Assembly (NCBI GenBank): GCA_011947345.1
Contig: JAAVTG010000038.1
Span: 178,069-242,068, forward strand
DNA length: 64,000 nt
Reading direction: 5' to 3'
DNA from: Phytophthora quininea
Lineage: Eukaryota > Oomycota > Peronosporomycetes > Peronosporales > Peronosporaceae
Positions 1-10,014 of the stretch are shown here, in pieces (the first letter of the stretch is position 1; each line of letters begins with the position of its first letter). The notes under the pieces were generated by a model, which worked only from the letters and a program-made list of their open reading frames with translations, was not told the origin of the DNA and ran no database searches. The translations under genes were made by a program, and so were the position numbers.

Positions 1-1346
1 GAGCTTGGTCTTGCTGAGACCCAACAGACCTTGGTCTTGAACGACCTCCGTTCGCGTGTGAAGCTGCAGACCGACGGCCAGCTGAAGACTGGCCGCGATG
101 TAATCGTTGCTGCTCTGCTTGGTGCGGAAGAGTACGGCTTCGCCACCGGTCCGCTGATCGCTCTTGGCTGCATCATGATGCGGAAGTGCCACTTGAACAC
201 TTGCCCTGTCGGTGTTGCCACGCAGGACCCGGAGCTGCGTAAAAGTTCCAGGGACAGCCCGAACACGTCGTCAACTTTATGTTTATGCTGGCTGAAGAGG
301 TGCAGGACTACATGCGCCGTCTGGGCTTCCGCAAGCTCGACGACTTGATTGGTCGCGCCGATCTCCTCAAGGTGAACCAGGACGCTCTGCACTACAAGAG
401 TCGCAAACTGGACTTGTCCCCACTTCTTATCAACGCTAGCACGCTCAACGAGACTGCCGGCGTCAAGAAGGAGATGGAGCAGGAACACAACGTCGAGCAG
501 TGCATTGACATGCGATTGATCGCCAAAGCCAAGGACGCGTTGGAAAAGAAGACCCCGGTGGTGATTGAAGACGTAGCCACCAACTTAGATCGGACATTGG
601 GCGCCACACTCTCGCACGAGATCTGCAAGCGCTACGGCGAGGACGGTCTCCCCGATGGCACTGTCCACCTGAAGCTGAAGGGCCATGGTGGCCAGAGTCT
701 GGCGTTTGGTCTGGCGAAGGGCGTTCGCTTGGATCTGGAGGGCGACTCGAACGACTACGTCGGTAAGGCTCTTTCCGGCGGCGAAGTGTCTGTCTACCCG
801 AGTCCGGAGTTCACCGAGGCTGCCAACCCGGAGAACGTCATCGTTGGCAACGCAGTGCTGTACGGCGCTACCAGCGGCCACGCCTTCTTTGCTGGCAAGG
901 CTGGCGAGCGTTTCTGCGTCCGCAACTCGGGTGTTCGCGCTGTAGTAGAAGGCGTAGGAGACCACGGGTGCGAGTACATGACTGGTGGGCGTGTGGTTGT
1001 GTTGGGCTCCACGGGCCGTAACTTTGCCGCAGGTATGTCTGGCGGCATTGCGTACATCTACGACGAGGACGGCAGCTTCGAGAAGAAGTGCAATATGGGT
1101 ATGGTGGGTGTTACGCCGCTGACATCGACCGCCTCGGAGGCTGAGGTCCAGGAGGTGAAGGCGCTGATTGCCAAACACGCGGAACGGACTCAATCCGTTA
1201 AGGCCCAGAAGGTTCTCGCCGACTGGGAGATCTCGGCGGCCAAGTTCATGCGGGTGATGCCGTCCGACTACGAGCGTGTGCTGCTTCAGCGCGCAGCAGT
1301 TGTGCAGGGCAAGCAGGCGAAGAAGTCTGCTTCCGCGTCGGGCTAA
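1..1346 (+). CDS. Glutamate synthase large (alpha) subunit, C-terminal part; 5' end outside the window
   Basis: Makes glutamate from 2-oxoglutarate and glutamine-derived ammonia in the GS/GOGAT cycle. The window opens inside the FMN/Fe-S synthase domain. The iron-sulphur motif [12 protein letters not shown] (C-x5-C-x4-C, about 168-205) is followed by [10 protein letters not shown]. After it comes the C-terminal GXGXG beta-helix domain, with glycine-rich segments at about 690-1060 ([23 protein letters not shown]). The stop is at 1344-1346, soon after the alpha domain, so no NAD(P)H-binding beta domain is fused here, unlike plant and fungal NADH-GOGAT. One frame break lies at 241-247: frame 1 runs to the arginine-lysine after PELRK, and the continuation ([11 protein letters not shown]) is in frame 3. 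It looks like one A missing from an A run. Identification is firm; whether the break is real or a sequence error cannot be told from this sequence. Confidence 0.93.
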
Positions 1347-1527
1347 GATGACTGTGGAGTATCTATCGAGTAGCAAAGACTTTTACCATGACAATATAAA
1401 CCTTTCACTTTACAGCTGCCAGCAACTTCAATGCCAATCGCAGGGAATGAGAGCACGTGTATGTGTATGGAAATCATCTATCTACCGCCCAAGGACGCAA
1501 TAAATTGCACTATCGGCAGCAAGGAGC
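1347..1527. other. Convergent 3' spacer between the glutamate synthase and RSL1D1-like genes
   Basis: A short tail-to-tail spacer of about 180 bp. It is more A/T-rich than the flanking genes. No gene or repeat is visible. Confidence 0.5.
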
Positions 1528-2804
1528 TTACTTCTTGGAGATCTTCTTTCCCCGCGTTTTCTTCTTCTTGGCTGGCGGCGTCGTGGTCTCGGGAGTCTTC
1601 TCCTCGATCTTTTTGCCTTCTTGGCCTTTTTGGGCGTCTCCTCTGATGTTCCCTCCACCTTTTTGGCCTTCTTGGGCTTCTTCGGCTCCTCCGCGGGCGA
1701 TTCAGCCTTCTTGTGGGTTTTCTTCGCCTTTATCGGAGTCTCTTCCTCCGCCTTCACGGATTTTTCCGTCTTGGTGGGCGTGTCCGTCTTCTTGTGGTGC
1801 TTCTTGGACTTTTTGGCTGCATTCTTCTTAGCCTGCTCCTTGGCTTTCTTTTCCTCTTTCTCTTGCTCTTCTTGGTCGGCAACGAACTCTTCAAGCTTCC
1901 GCTTCTTCAGGTTCACGGTCTTACCAATTGCCGGCAACTTCGCAAGCGGCGACAGAGAGTTGTAAATCGGCAGCGCGATCGAGTCGTTCGTCTTGAGACT
2001 GATCGACTGCACGCCGTTCCATCCCTTCGTAACGAGTGCGGCACATCGGTTCATGCCGACCATGATGTTGTCCACGATCTCATCCACCGACATGTCCAAA
2101 CGCGCGATTTTCACGTTGTTGCACACGCCTCCGTTGGCGTGGAACGGCGTGCGGTGGGTAGCACGCTTGAGGCTGAAGGACACGTCCTTGCGGGACACAC
2201 GCACTGAGATGGGCTGCTTCTTCTTGGAGAAGAAAGTGTTGCCCAGAGGACCCTTGAGGTAGTTCAGGATGCGGTCGTCCGCCAGGAACATGTCATAGGC
2301 GGCAGCCAGCGCACGCTTGTCCTCGAAGCGGCCAAAGTTCTTGCGCAGCTTCTTGACGGCCATGACCTTGGCCAGTCCTGGCACGGGGTTCTCCTTGATC
2401 GCCTCCTTGATGCGCTTCTTGTCCTCGTCCTTGACAAACAGACAGAACTCGGCCGTCTCGTCGTGGATGGCATGAGGCAGGTCACTGCAGCGTAATAGAC
2501 CACCAAAATGGTCAGAATTTCTTGCAAACAACATGAAAATGCAGCGCTCTGACTGCTGCACAGTATTGCAGGATTAACTTATACTGGGAACCAGCCAAAC
2601 TCACATTGGAATCGGTTTGACTGACGCCTTGGCGGGCACCAGCTTGCGGGTGAGGATGCACGAGAGACTCACGGCCTCCTCCACCAGCGGCGTCTTGGCA
2701 CGCTCCTCGTTCTGCTTGGCCACGAACGACTGCAGCGCCAACACGGCACGACGCACCTGCGCCTCGTCCAGCGGGTTGCGCAGCCCCTTCTTGATGTCGG
2801 TCAT
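1528..2804 (-). CDS. Ribosomal L1 domain-containing nucleolar protein (RSL1D1/Utp30/Cic1-like)
   Basis: A nucleolar protein of the L1 superfamily that acts in pre-60S/rRNA maturation in other eukaryotes. Exon 1 is 2804-2605, starting at MTDIKKGLRN, a better family start than the upstream in-frame ATG. The intron is 2604-2485 with donor GTGAGT and acceptor CTGCAG. Exon 2 carries the rest of the L1 fold (DLPHAIHDE, RKNFGRFEDKRALA, FHANGGVCNN, WNGVQSISLK) and then a Lys/Glu/Ala-rich basic tail typical of the family. The frame changes inside the tail near 1605-1625. The original frame runs to 1482 through an unnatural Arg-rich stretch, while the next frame gives a Lys-rich end closing at TAA 1530-1528. 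The exon sum is one base short of a multiple of three, which supports a single deletion. Divergent with the gene at 3027. Confidence 0.85.
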
Positions 2805-3026
2805 GGTTTCCTCCGTGAGCAATTGACAATTGAGATTGGCTGGCCACGGACGTGTAGGCATCAAATTGTGTTAAATCTAAATGGTTTACGTTTGATTTAT
2901 GTTGTTTGTAGCTGTTTTAACATTACACTTGCGATTTAAGACGACGCCTGATTTACAGTTTAGAATTAGACCCGTTTGTTCTCTGTTACAGGACCACCAC
3001 ACTTTCTCTTTTGACATCCATCGAAG
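2805..3026. promoter_or_regulatory. Divergent intergenic promoter region
   Basis: About 220 bp separate the start codons of the RSL1D1-like (-) and enoyl-CoA reductase (+) genes, so both promoters must lie here. A CCAAT element (minus strand, about 2835) faces the RSL1D1-like gene. No other motif was assigned with confidence. Confidence 0.4.
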
Positions 3027-4063
3027 ATGCAGGTCAAGGTGATCCGCGCGGGCAAGAAGGCCAAGGACTACGGTAGCGTGAGCGTGGAGGGCTCGGCCCC
3101 CACCGTGGGACAGCTCAAGGCCGCGTTTGAGAAGCACGCGCGCGTGTCGCGCTTCCGTCAGAGCCTCAAGCTGCAGAGCGGCGACAACCTTGTGGTGCGT
3201 CAGATCTGCAGATTTTACAGATGACAGCATAGTAAAACGCTGTTTGACATTTAGCTTTAGAACTAGAATGATTTGATTGAGATATGCTAATCACGATCTT
3301 TTCTCGAAATGACCTGTAGCCGCTGACGGACGACAAGAAGCTGCTGGTGGACTACGGCGTCAAGGACGGGTCCACGCTCGTGTTCCGTGACCTGGGCCCG
3401 CAGATCGGCTACCGCACGGTCTTCGTGGCCGAGTACTTAGGCCCGCTGCTCTTCGTGTTAGGCTACTACTCTCGCCCCGCTTTCATCTACGGCGAGGGAG
3501 CTGCCGCTCAGCCGTTCAACCAGACGGCGCTGCTTGGTGTCGGCTGCTGGACGATGCACTTCCTCAAGCGCGAGTTCGAGACCTTCTTCGTGCACCGCTT
3601 CAGCCGCCCCACCATGCCGCTCTTCAACCTCTTTAAGAACTGCGTCTACTACTGGTCGTTCGCGGCCGTGGTGGGCTACCCGCTGTGCCACCCGGCGTAC
3701 ACGGCTCCCACGTCTGCACTGCAGGTGCAGGCTGGTCTGGCGCTGTTCGGCGTCTCGGAGTTCCTCAACTTGTGCGTGCACGTGCAGCTGCGCAACATGC
3801 GCCCGGCCGAGGGCTCCAAGGAGCGTCCGATCCCTAAGGGACCGCTGTTCGCGCTGGTGTCGTGCCCGAACTACACGTTCGAAGTGCTGGGCTGGGTGGG
3901 CTTCTCGCTCTTCACGCAGGTGGCGGCCAGCTACGTGTTCACGGTGGTCGGCTTTCTGCAGATGGCGGACTGGGCCATGAAGAAGCACCGCGGCTACCTG
4001 AAGTCGTACGGAGACGCGTACAAGAAGCTGCGTCGCAAAGCGATCGTGCCCTTCATCCTGTAA
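3027..4063 (+). CDS. Very-long-chain trans-2-enoyl-CoA reductase (TECR/Tsc13 family)
   Basis: Catalyses the last reduction of the ER fatty-acid elongation cycle, NADPH-dependent, as a multi-pass membrane enzyme. Exon 1 is 3027-3194 (phase 0, donor GTGCGT) and exon 2 is 3320-4063 (acceptor CTGTAG), giving 303 residues, close to the usual length of about 305. The N-terminus is the ubiquitin-like domain of the family (MQVKVIRAGKK). The steroid 5-alpha-reductase fold follows, with several hydrophobic spans, LKREFETFFVHRFSRPTMPL, and the family signature PNYTFEVLGWVGFSL near the active site. The C-terminus is a charged tail (KSYGDAYKKLRRKAIVPFIL). No frame break is seen, which is rare for a spliced gene in this window. 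A long antisense ORF (4156-3458) is a GC-bias shadow. Confidence 0.93.
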
Positions 4064-4689
4064 GGTGGGTCGTGTCTGAGCGGATCCATGAGAGCGCATA
4101 GGTTCTGAAGGCTCGCAATAGACAACAACGGCTGCTGTTGACTGTTGAAAAGTCATGTGGTCAAACGAACTCTTTTTTGATGAAGATTAGACGCTTTCAT
4201 TGGAATGGTGCTTCTTCATTACTTGTACTACATCGGTATGGGCTGCTACTCTTACTAACGCTTGTGGATAATTCTTTGCTTTTTGGAAGAGGACATAGCG
4301 CCTTGACTCACTCCGCAACGTCCGCTTTTTCCAGTGGTAGTAGCAGCGTTAACTGTTCTTCTTTGTCCTTAGAGATGACGAGGAGGTACTTGAAAAAGTA
4401 GTAGAAAGCCACTGCTTTGGCCAAGCAAATGCCAACGCACCCCACTCCGCCTGCTCATTCTCTGCGTAAGCGACCAGACCGCAGCGTATTAAATAATAAC
4501 ACACACACAATACGTTTAGAGAACCCATTCTTGTCTGGGAAAGACAGAATGCAGAATGGATTAAGAGTATTGGTCCTTCAACTGCCTTGTCATTGCCTTT
4601 CAAAACTACGGTAAGTAAAAGAAACTTCTTCTGATCACCAGCCCTTCCATTATACGCTCCGGAACACGTTTAAACATCTCCACTGTTTA
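4064..4689. other. Intergenic, no gene seen
   Basis: 626 bp between two convergent genes. Short ORFs only, A/T-rich, with no family match and no repeat recognised. Confidence 0.5.
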
Positions 4690-5263
4690 TCAGAAGGTAT
4701 ATCCTTGCAGCGTCGCTCGCGGTGTAATGGCACAGGTGCCGACCTCGAAAGACTCGGCATGGTCGGCCATTTGCGCGATGGCGCAGCAGCTGCAGAAAAT
4801 GGAGGTGAACATGTCCTCCAGGATCGAGCCCGGGATCGAGAAGAGGTAGCGCATGCGGTACCGCACGCGGATAGTGAAGAGCACCGCCAGGATGATCGCG
4901 ATGGCCATGAGCGTCGTCTCCACGTCAATGTTGGTGGCGACCGCAATGATGACCAACAGGTACGTCAAGACGTGCCCCGTGAACACGACGTAGTAGTTGG
5001 CGATGCCCAGACGCGCGCAGATCTGCGCCACCGAAATGCCGGGGCACACGAACGACATGAAGGCTGAAGGAAAATAGATACTCTGTTAAATTACTGCTGG
5101 GGATACATATCGTCGTGTACAGCTCACCATTCGGGACGCAGGTCTGGTAGCATCCGAAGAGCGGACTCTTCCATTTGCCGACCACAAGGCCGTTGTGGTC
5201 GACTCCTTCGGCGGCAGGAGTCGGTCCCATGGGGACATTGGGGTCGGTGGCTTTGGTGGCCAT
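4690..5263 (-). CDS. PLAC8 (Cys-rich) family membrane protein
   Basis: Exon 1 is 5263-5128 (MATKATDPNV..., ending CYQTCVPN), the intron is 5127-5064 (donor GTGAGC, acceptor TTCAG), and exon 2 is 5063-4690. The spliced frame is exact (169 residues). The PLAC8 pattern is clear: GLVVGKWKSPLFGCYQTC, then FVCPGISVAQI, two hydrophobic segments, IPGSILEDMFTSIFCSCCAIAQMA, and the terminal motif ATLQGYTF. In plants and animals PLAC8 proteins act in cadmium export, cell-size control and lipid-linked membrane functions. The substrate here is unknown. It is intact, unlike the relatives at 55.3 and 56.1 kb. Confidence 0.88.
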
Positions 5264-5397
5264 GACGTCGCGAGGGTGTTTTACAGGTCGATCGCTGCAC
5301 CACAATTCCCAAATGAGCGGTGCAGCATGAAGGATATCTTCCACGGCGACGGTTCCTGTCGGTCGCGGATCCAAAAGTTTGGACGGATCGGATCTGC

Positions 5398-5682
5398 TCA
5401 GTGCCCTTTCAACGTCTTGACGGCCGTGAAGGTTATGTTCGGAGAGGCCAGACGCTTCCTCGACAGAGTTCGCGGCAGTTGAGCTTGGGCGGTGGTCGGC
5501 ACCACGACCTGGTCGAGTGACAGACCCACACCCTCCTTGTCGTCCCCGTCGACAGTGTCGTCGTCGTGGTCGGCGTTGGGGTTCAGCAATGAGAACCGGT
5601 CTTCCAGACTCGTGTCGTTGGCCTGAAACGGACTCTGCGCGGCCATCGCGGCGAGGTCCAACGAGCCGAAGTTGCGCTTCAT
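5398..5682 (-). CDS. Small hypothetical protein (94 aa)
   Basis: An uninterrupted 94-residue frame, MKRNFGSLDLAAMAAQ at the start, with a central acidic stretch (ADHDDDTVDGDDKEG) and a basic end (LPRTLSRKRLASP). No domain is recognised and there is no signal peptide. It ends about 135 bp upstream of the PLAC8 start on the same strand, so it could also be a 5' relic. Codon use resembles the neighbouring conserved genes, the only positive argument for it being real. Confidence 0.35.
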   Translation of the reverse strand: MKRNFGSLDLAAMAAQSPFQANDTSLEDRFSLLNPNADHDDDTVDGDDKEGVGLSLDQVVVPTTAQAQLPRTLSRKRLASPNITFTAVKTLKGH

Positions 5683-6008
5683 TGTGCGGTCGATAGCAGA
5701 AAGCAGAATGCCAGCGTTACTTCCGTTTGGTTGGATTGTGGCTCGACGACGGCGCCTGGCGGATTTGAAGACTCGTGGCTTCCTGGCTCCCTGACGTCTT
5801 GGCCCGCTGGCTTCCGCTTAATCTCGCCTGTTGGGATCTGCTCGACCGAAGGACCGGTGAAGGCGTGGGGTGGCGTTCGGCTTCGCCACTCGCGGTGAAC
5901 GGCTTGTTTCTAGCTGCTGCAAGTTGAACGCGATAAACGGAGCAGGAACGGCAACCACGTGCGGCAAACCGTAGACAAGGCGAGCGAGGAACCACGAGAC
6001 CCGTGACT
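5683..6008. other. Intergenic, no gene supported
   Basis: 326 bp up to the target-site duplication of the hAT element at 6017. An Arg/Ser-rich antisense frame (6013-5717) has no recognisable content and is treated as chance. Confidence 0.4.
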
Positions 6009-6016
6009 GTCACAGG

Positions 6017-7077
6017 CAGAGGTTCGGATTAGCGGGAAAAATCGAGTATTAGGATTATTGATACAAGTACTGCTACTGATATTGATACACCGCGATACTT
6101 TTGAAAAATTGAGAGCCCTGTAGTAGTATTAGTCAAATTGTATTAATACTTCGATGATACTTTGAGCAATCGAGCGGTGAAACGTCTGAAGGAATTGTTT
6201 CGGAGACGAGCGTCAAGAACCTGTGATTTTATTAATAGCAGTGAAGACTTGTCAGGTGTTTGTGACTCAAGAATGTGTACAGGCGCGCTCGAACTGGTCA
6301 TGGCTCGTATAAAAGAACTGGATGGCCGCCCAGAGATGGTGTGCAACATCTGATAAGTTTCACTATAGCTAACCACCTCATACTCGCCCGTCCTCGAAGT
6401 GACTTCCGATTGCTTGGTTTGTTGCTGCGCCACCGCTAGAGCAGCCGCAAGACACGCAGCTCCAGGACCCACAGCCGACGCGGTAGCCCCGAACCTGAAC
6501 ACAACGTCGCCACCACAAGAAGCAACGCCGCTCGCGCCGAAGGGAGTCCTACCACAACCACAGGGAGCCGCCACCACCACCGCCAGCCCAGAAAGACGGC
6601 AGCGAAGACAGTGCCGCCCACGACGACACGGTCGGAAGCTACGCCGGCAAACCTGGCGAGTGCCTTCTCAACCGCTACAAGATCCTAAGAGAAGCAGGTC
6701 TGGGCACCTTCGGCCGCGTTCTCGAGTGTCTTAAGATTTTGCACTTCACAACTCAACTACTAAGGGTTCCAAAAGAGGCGAGTTTTCGTTGCCTATTCAC
6801 ATTTCATTATCAATTCACCTTTAAAGGTCGCAACTGATAGGAATTTGCATTGTGCGAGGCCCTGGGCACGTAGATCACCTCCCTGATCGGCCTCATGAAT
6901 TGGACTTACAAAGTATTATCAAGAGTAGTAGATGTAATACAAAAAGCTGTATCGATATTACCGATATTAATACAAATACTTTCGACAGATATGCTCGTAT
7001 TAGTATTACTATTTCAAAGTATTGTATTTGTATTGTATTACCGAATAATACAATACTTTGGATAATCTGAACCTCTG
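6017..7077. mobile_element. Non-autonomous hAT element (Pack-hAT type) with intact TIRs and 8-bp TSD
   Basis: The ends are inverted: the left end begins CAGAGGTTCGGATTA and the right end, reverse-complemented, begins CAGAGGTTCAGATTA (14 of 15 match). Both ends are immediately flanked by the same 8 bp, GTCACAGG (6009-6016 and 7078-7085), the target-site length of hAT transposases. The subterminal 100-170 bp at each side are full of short ATTAATAC/AGTATTG-type repeats, as expected for transposase-binding regions. The interior has no transposase but contains a captured kinase fragment (see 6443-6740). The perfect TSD implies a fairly recent insertion. Confidence 0.9.
6443..6740 (+). pseudogene. 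Captured fragment of a LAMMER/CLK-type dual-specificity kinase gene inside the hAT
   Basis: Three pieces in shifting frames read like the N-terminus of a CLK/AFC (LAMMER) kinase. First is an Arg/Ser block (SRKTRSSRTHSRRGSPEPEH). Second is a basic and proline-rich stretch (RRHHKKQRRSRRRE, then PPPPPP). Third is the start of the kinase domain, with LLNRYKILREAGLGTFGRVL, the nucleotide-binding glycine loop, followed by ECLK. The rest of the kinase domain is absent. It lies wholly within the element bounded by TIRs and TSD. The first glycine of the loop (usually GEGTFG) reads AGLGTFG, so it is a decayed copy. The parental gene is not in the window. Confidence 0.72.
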
Positions 7078-7085
7078 GTCACAGG

Positions 7086-8950
7086 CGGCGGTGAATCTCG
7101 TCGCTTTGGAAACATGTGCATTGCTGCACCGGTGTCGGTCATTGGCAGTCTGCCGCACGTGGGTGAAGGTGCCCGGAAGATTGGGCCCGGTCTGCTTCCC
7201 GGCGATCCCTGTGGTGATTCGCAGTGTACAGTGTCCAGGGAAATGATTCTCCACGCTGACAGCGTGACGCTGTCGATGTCCGGAACCGGTTTTCAAGACG
7301 CAGATATACAGATTGAACTCCATTGGTGTATTTCCAACGACTTTTCTAGCAACCACCGGTTATGTTGTTGACAGATTCTTTCGTGGAATGCTGTGAGAGG
7401 CGGACACTTGTCATCACTAGAGCGGCCGGCGCGACGGCAATGACGTTCTCACAGCCACGGTCTCAACCACGATGATCTTCCTCGTAGCACGGACGCAAAT
7501 TCGAACGCTGTGCAGACTGAATGAGTGAATTTGAGCCTCAAGAGAGCACTGCAGCGACCCGCGTAATCAGAGCATACAACCCACGACGAACTGCTTTCCA
7601 TCGGAGAGTTCTGCCATTACCGCACGTACTGCTGGTACTATACCCTTTTCCAAATCAAAAGCACAACTACGTATCACCGGCACCCTTGTTACCTCCGTGA
7701 GTTCCAGAAGCATCAGCTGATGATACTTTCATACTTGGCGTTCTCCAGCTTCCAAAAACAACTCCACAAACTCACTTCGCATACGCTCCGTTGCACGTCG
7801 TATGAGTTGCTCCTTCACCGACCTCTGCAACAGCGGACACGGTCCAAGCAACACTGTCCCCATCACTTTATGAACCTTTGCCGGCTCCAATCTTTTATTC
7901 ATCACAACTCTGCCAGACTCTGCAGAGCTGTAGCGCTCGACACACATGTGCGAGGTGAAACCCTTGGTGTACAGCGTCGCCCAGTTTCCTGCAAGCTCAA
8001 ACACGGCGGAACTCACTGTTCGTTACTGGTGCCAATGTGATTAAACTATTGAGCGAGTGTAACATTTGCACACCGACCCTGATCCTCCAGTCCGTAGCAG
8101 CTCTCAATTGGTGCGTACAACCCCGCGTAGCAAAGCCAACAGACTCGGCAAATGAGTTATCAGTTAGTTCTCTTGATTGTCATCAGCAGGTCCGCTCTCT
8201 CTATTGGTGGCCATGTTGAGCAATATCTCCAGCGTTTCAAAGACCAAGTCAAGTCCAACATACCAAATAAACGTCAAAAACTTCTTTTATAACATGCGTC
8301 GATAACAGACATGGAAATTAGGGCCACAACTCATGAAACAGCTCCAACGAAAAGGCTTTAGATTTATAATCTACAAGATTAAAAACGAAGGCTGGTTCCT
8401 TGCGACGGCCTTCGAAGCACACCCAACGCTCTCGAGAAACACAGCGAATAACCAGATTCCAGACCAACGTACGTGTACAATCTTTGCCTACTGGAGGTAA
8501 GACTTTGCTGGAAATGTGGTTTTTAATCGAGGTGCTGTAGCGAAAATTGTGTTGGCCCTCCTGCTCTCTAGCGGTGGGTTCTTCTAGCGTTGCCCTCACA
8601 ATTGCTGAATTCCATCCTTTAGTCGGTGAGCGTTCACGCACGCTGGAAGATTTTGAACCCGGTTGTTGACGAGGATACACATACAGAACAAGATGCAACT
8701 GCAGCTGTAGCTGCGTCACGTGAAGGTCATGTTTCAAGTGAATTTAATTTTTCGGTTCAATGGCTTGGTAAGAAATGAAAGTGGTAATATTGATATTACT
8801 AATGCAGCTGCAGTGCTTAATTCTTCCTCTGGCTTGACATAACCTGTTGATAGCCTCCGTACTTCGACGACAGGACAGCAGGGGAACACTACTAATTCGA
8901 TCAGCGGCTAAAAGTACACAGGACACGATAGAGACAAGGTAATCACCAAA
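7086..8950. other. Gene-poor stretch with decayed coding traces
   Basis: No intact gene. Two minus-strand open frames look like protein remnants rather than chance. One is 8016-7729 (containing ELAGNWATLYTKGF and SEFVELFLEAGER). The other is 8737-8318 (containing SRERWVCFEGRRKE). The first could be a broken member of an oomycete START/M96-like family, but this is only an impression. Neither has a recognisable start context. Confidence 0.4.
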
Positions 8951-8952
8951 AT

Positions 8953-10014
8953 ATACCACTGCCGCAGTCACTATCGAAGTGGTAAATGCAAGGGGCGATG
9001 TGAATACTTACAAGAGCATGGCCTATACACAAAATTTGTGCCTCACACGTGTGGACGTTCAGCGGTTCCCGATAGCTCTCAAACCCGCAGAACAGAAAGC
9101 AACGTTGCTGAAGAAATGAAGAGAGAGGTGGATCGCTTGGCGATAACTACTTCTGCCAACAGAAACGAAATTTGGGATTTTATCCGTGCTCGCTTTTACG
9201 ACAATTTTAATACAATGATACGACTATGGCATTTTCGAGATTGTCCAAGGAAGAAATTAAACGCCGTGTGAATCGTACAGGAGCAGAAGAATTTGGAGGA
9301 TCTGTGTATGGTTAAATCGAAGTTTCTTCATGGTCCCAGGTTCTCAATGACGATGGAATCTCCGCCCAAACCAATTTCCTGCTCTTTCGTTGTTCCTGCT
9401 ATGACAAATAAGTAATCTCGACAGCGTTTACTTGGCTGGGCCACCTGGTATTACTGAACATTCTCAATCACACAAAGAATGATGTTTTCATGGATGGCGT
9501 ATGCATTTTTTGAACCTCAGTGCAAAATTGCAATGAGATGTGAGGTTTTTAACATGCTCACTGTTATTCCACAAAGCAAACTTAAAAAGCAAGGAGTGAG
9601 ATCGGTGAAAAATAAAATTACAGCTGGTTGTTCGGCGGGAAATATTGCAGTTTCCCCCAAAAAGTGGAAGCGCTTCTGGCAATATTTCTCGAGAACCTGG
9701 ACTGTCAAATTCCCTCCATTGTTGTGGAACGTGGAACCGCATGCAAAAAAGCAGTCAACCGCACTAACAATCCCTTAGAGCGTTTTTACCGGGAGATGAA
9801 TTCTGTCTTGTCAAAGCCTTATCCTAATCTAACGGAGTTTGTGGTTGACTTAGAAAAATTAGCGAGACGGTATGGGTACCTCAAGGCGGATATCGAAATT
9901 GGAAGAGCATATGCGCCAACACGCCTTCCGATTGCAGCTAACAGTACAAGAATAATAAGGCGTAATAGAACCATCCCAATCAAATGCGTGGGGGATCTTC
10001 GCGTTGGTAAATAG
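8953..10014 (+). pseudogene. Mutator-like (MULE) transposase remnant with FLYWCH-type N-terminus
   Basis: The frame from 8953 reads as a FLYWCH-like zinc finger (YHCRSHYRSGKCKGRCEYLQ, ending HTC). It continues through NEIWDFIRARFYDNF and GLSKEEIKRRVNRTGAEEFG, the linker typical of oomycete MULE transposases. Remnants of the DDE core follow in other frames around 9420-9530 (RLLGWAT; FMDGV with a possible first Asp). The C-terminal region is near 9730-10014 (NRTNNPLERFYREMNS, FVVDLEKLARRY, RRNRTIP). Stops and frame changes at about 9240-9480 and an apparently missing central core make it non-functional. Terminal inverted repeats were not found. Confidence 0.75.

Noticed and set aside
585..1376. 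Long minus-strand ORF opposite glutamate synthase
   Set aside because: It mirrors the codon structure of the conserved + strand gene and has no domain; GC-bias shadow.
3458..4156. 232-aa minus-strand ORF opposite the enoyl-CoA reductase
   Set aside because: Antisense shadow of a well-supported, conserved exon; composition rich in His/Arg/Glu typical of such shadows.
6143..6621. Minus-strand ORFs inside the small hAT
   Set aside because: They overlap the captured kinase fragment on the opposite strand and show only low-complexity Ala/Val/Gly sequence.
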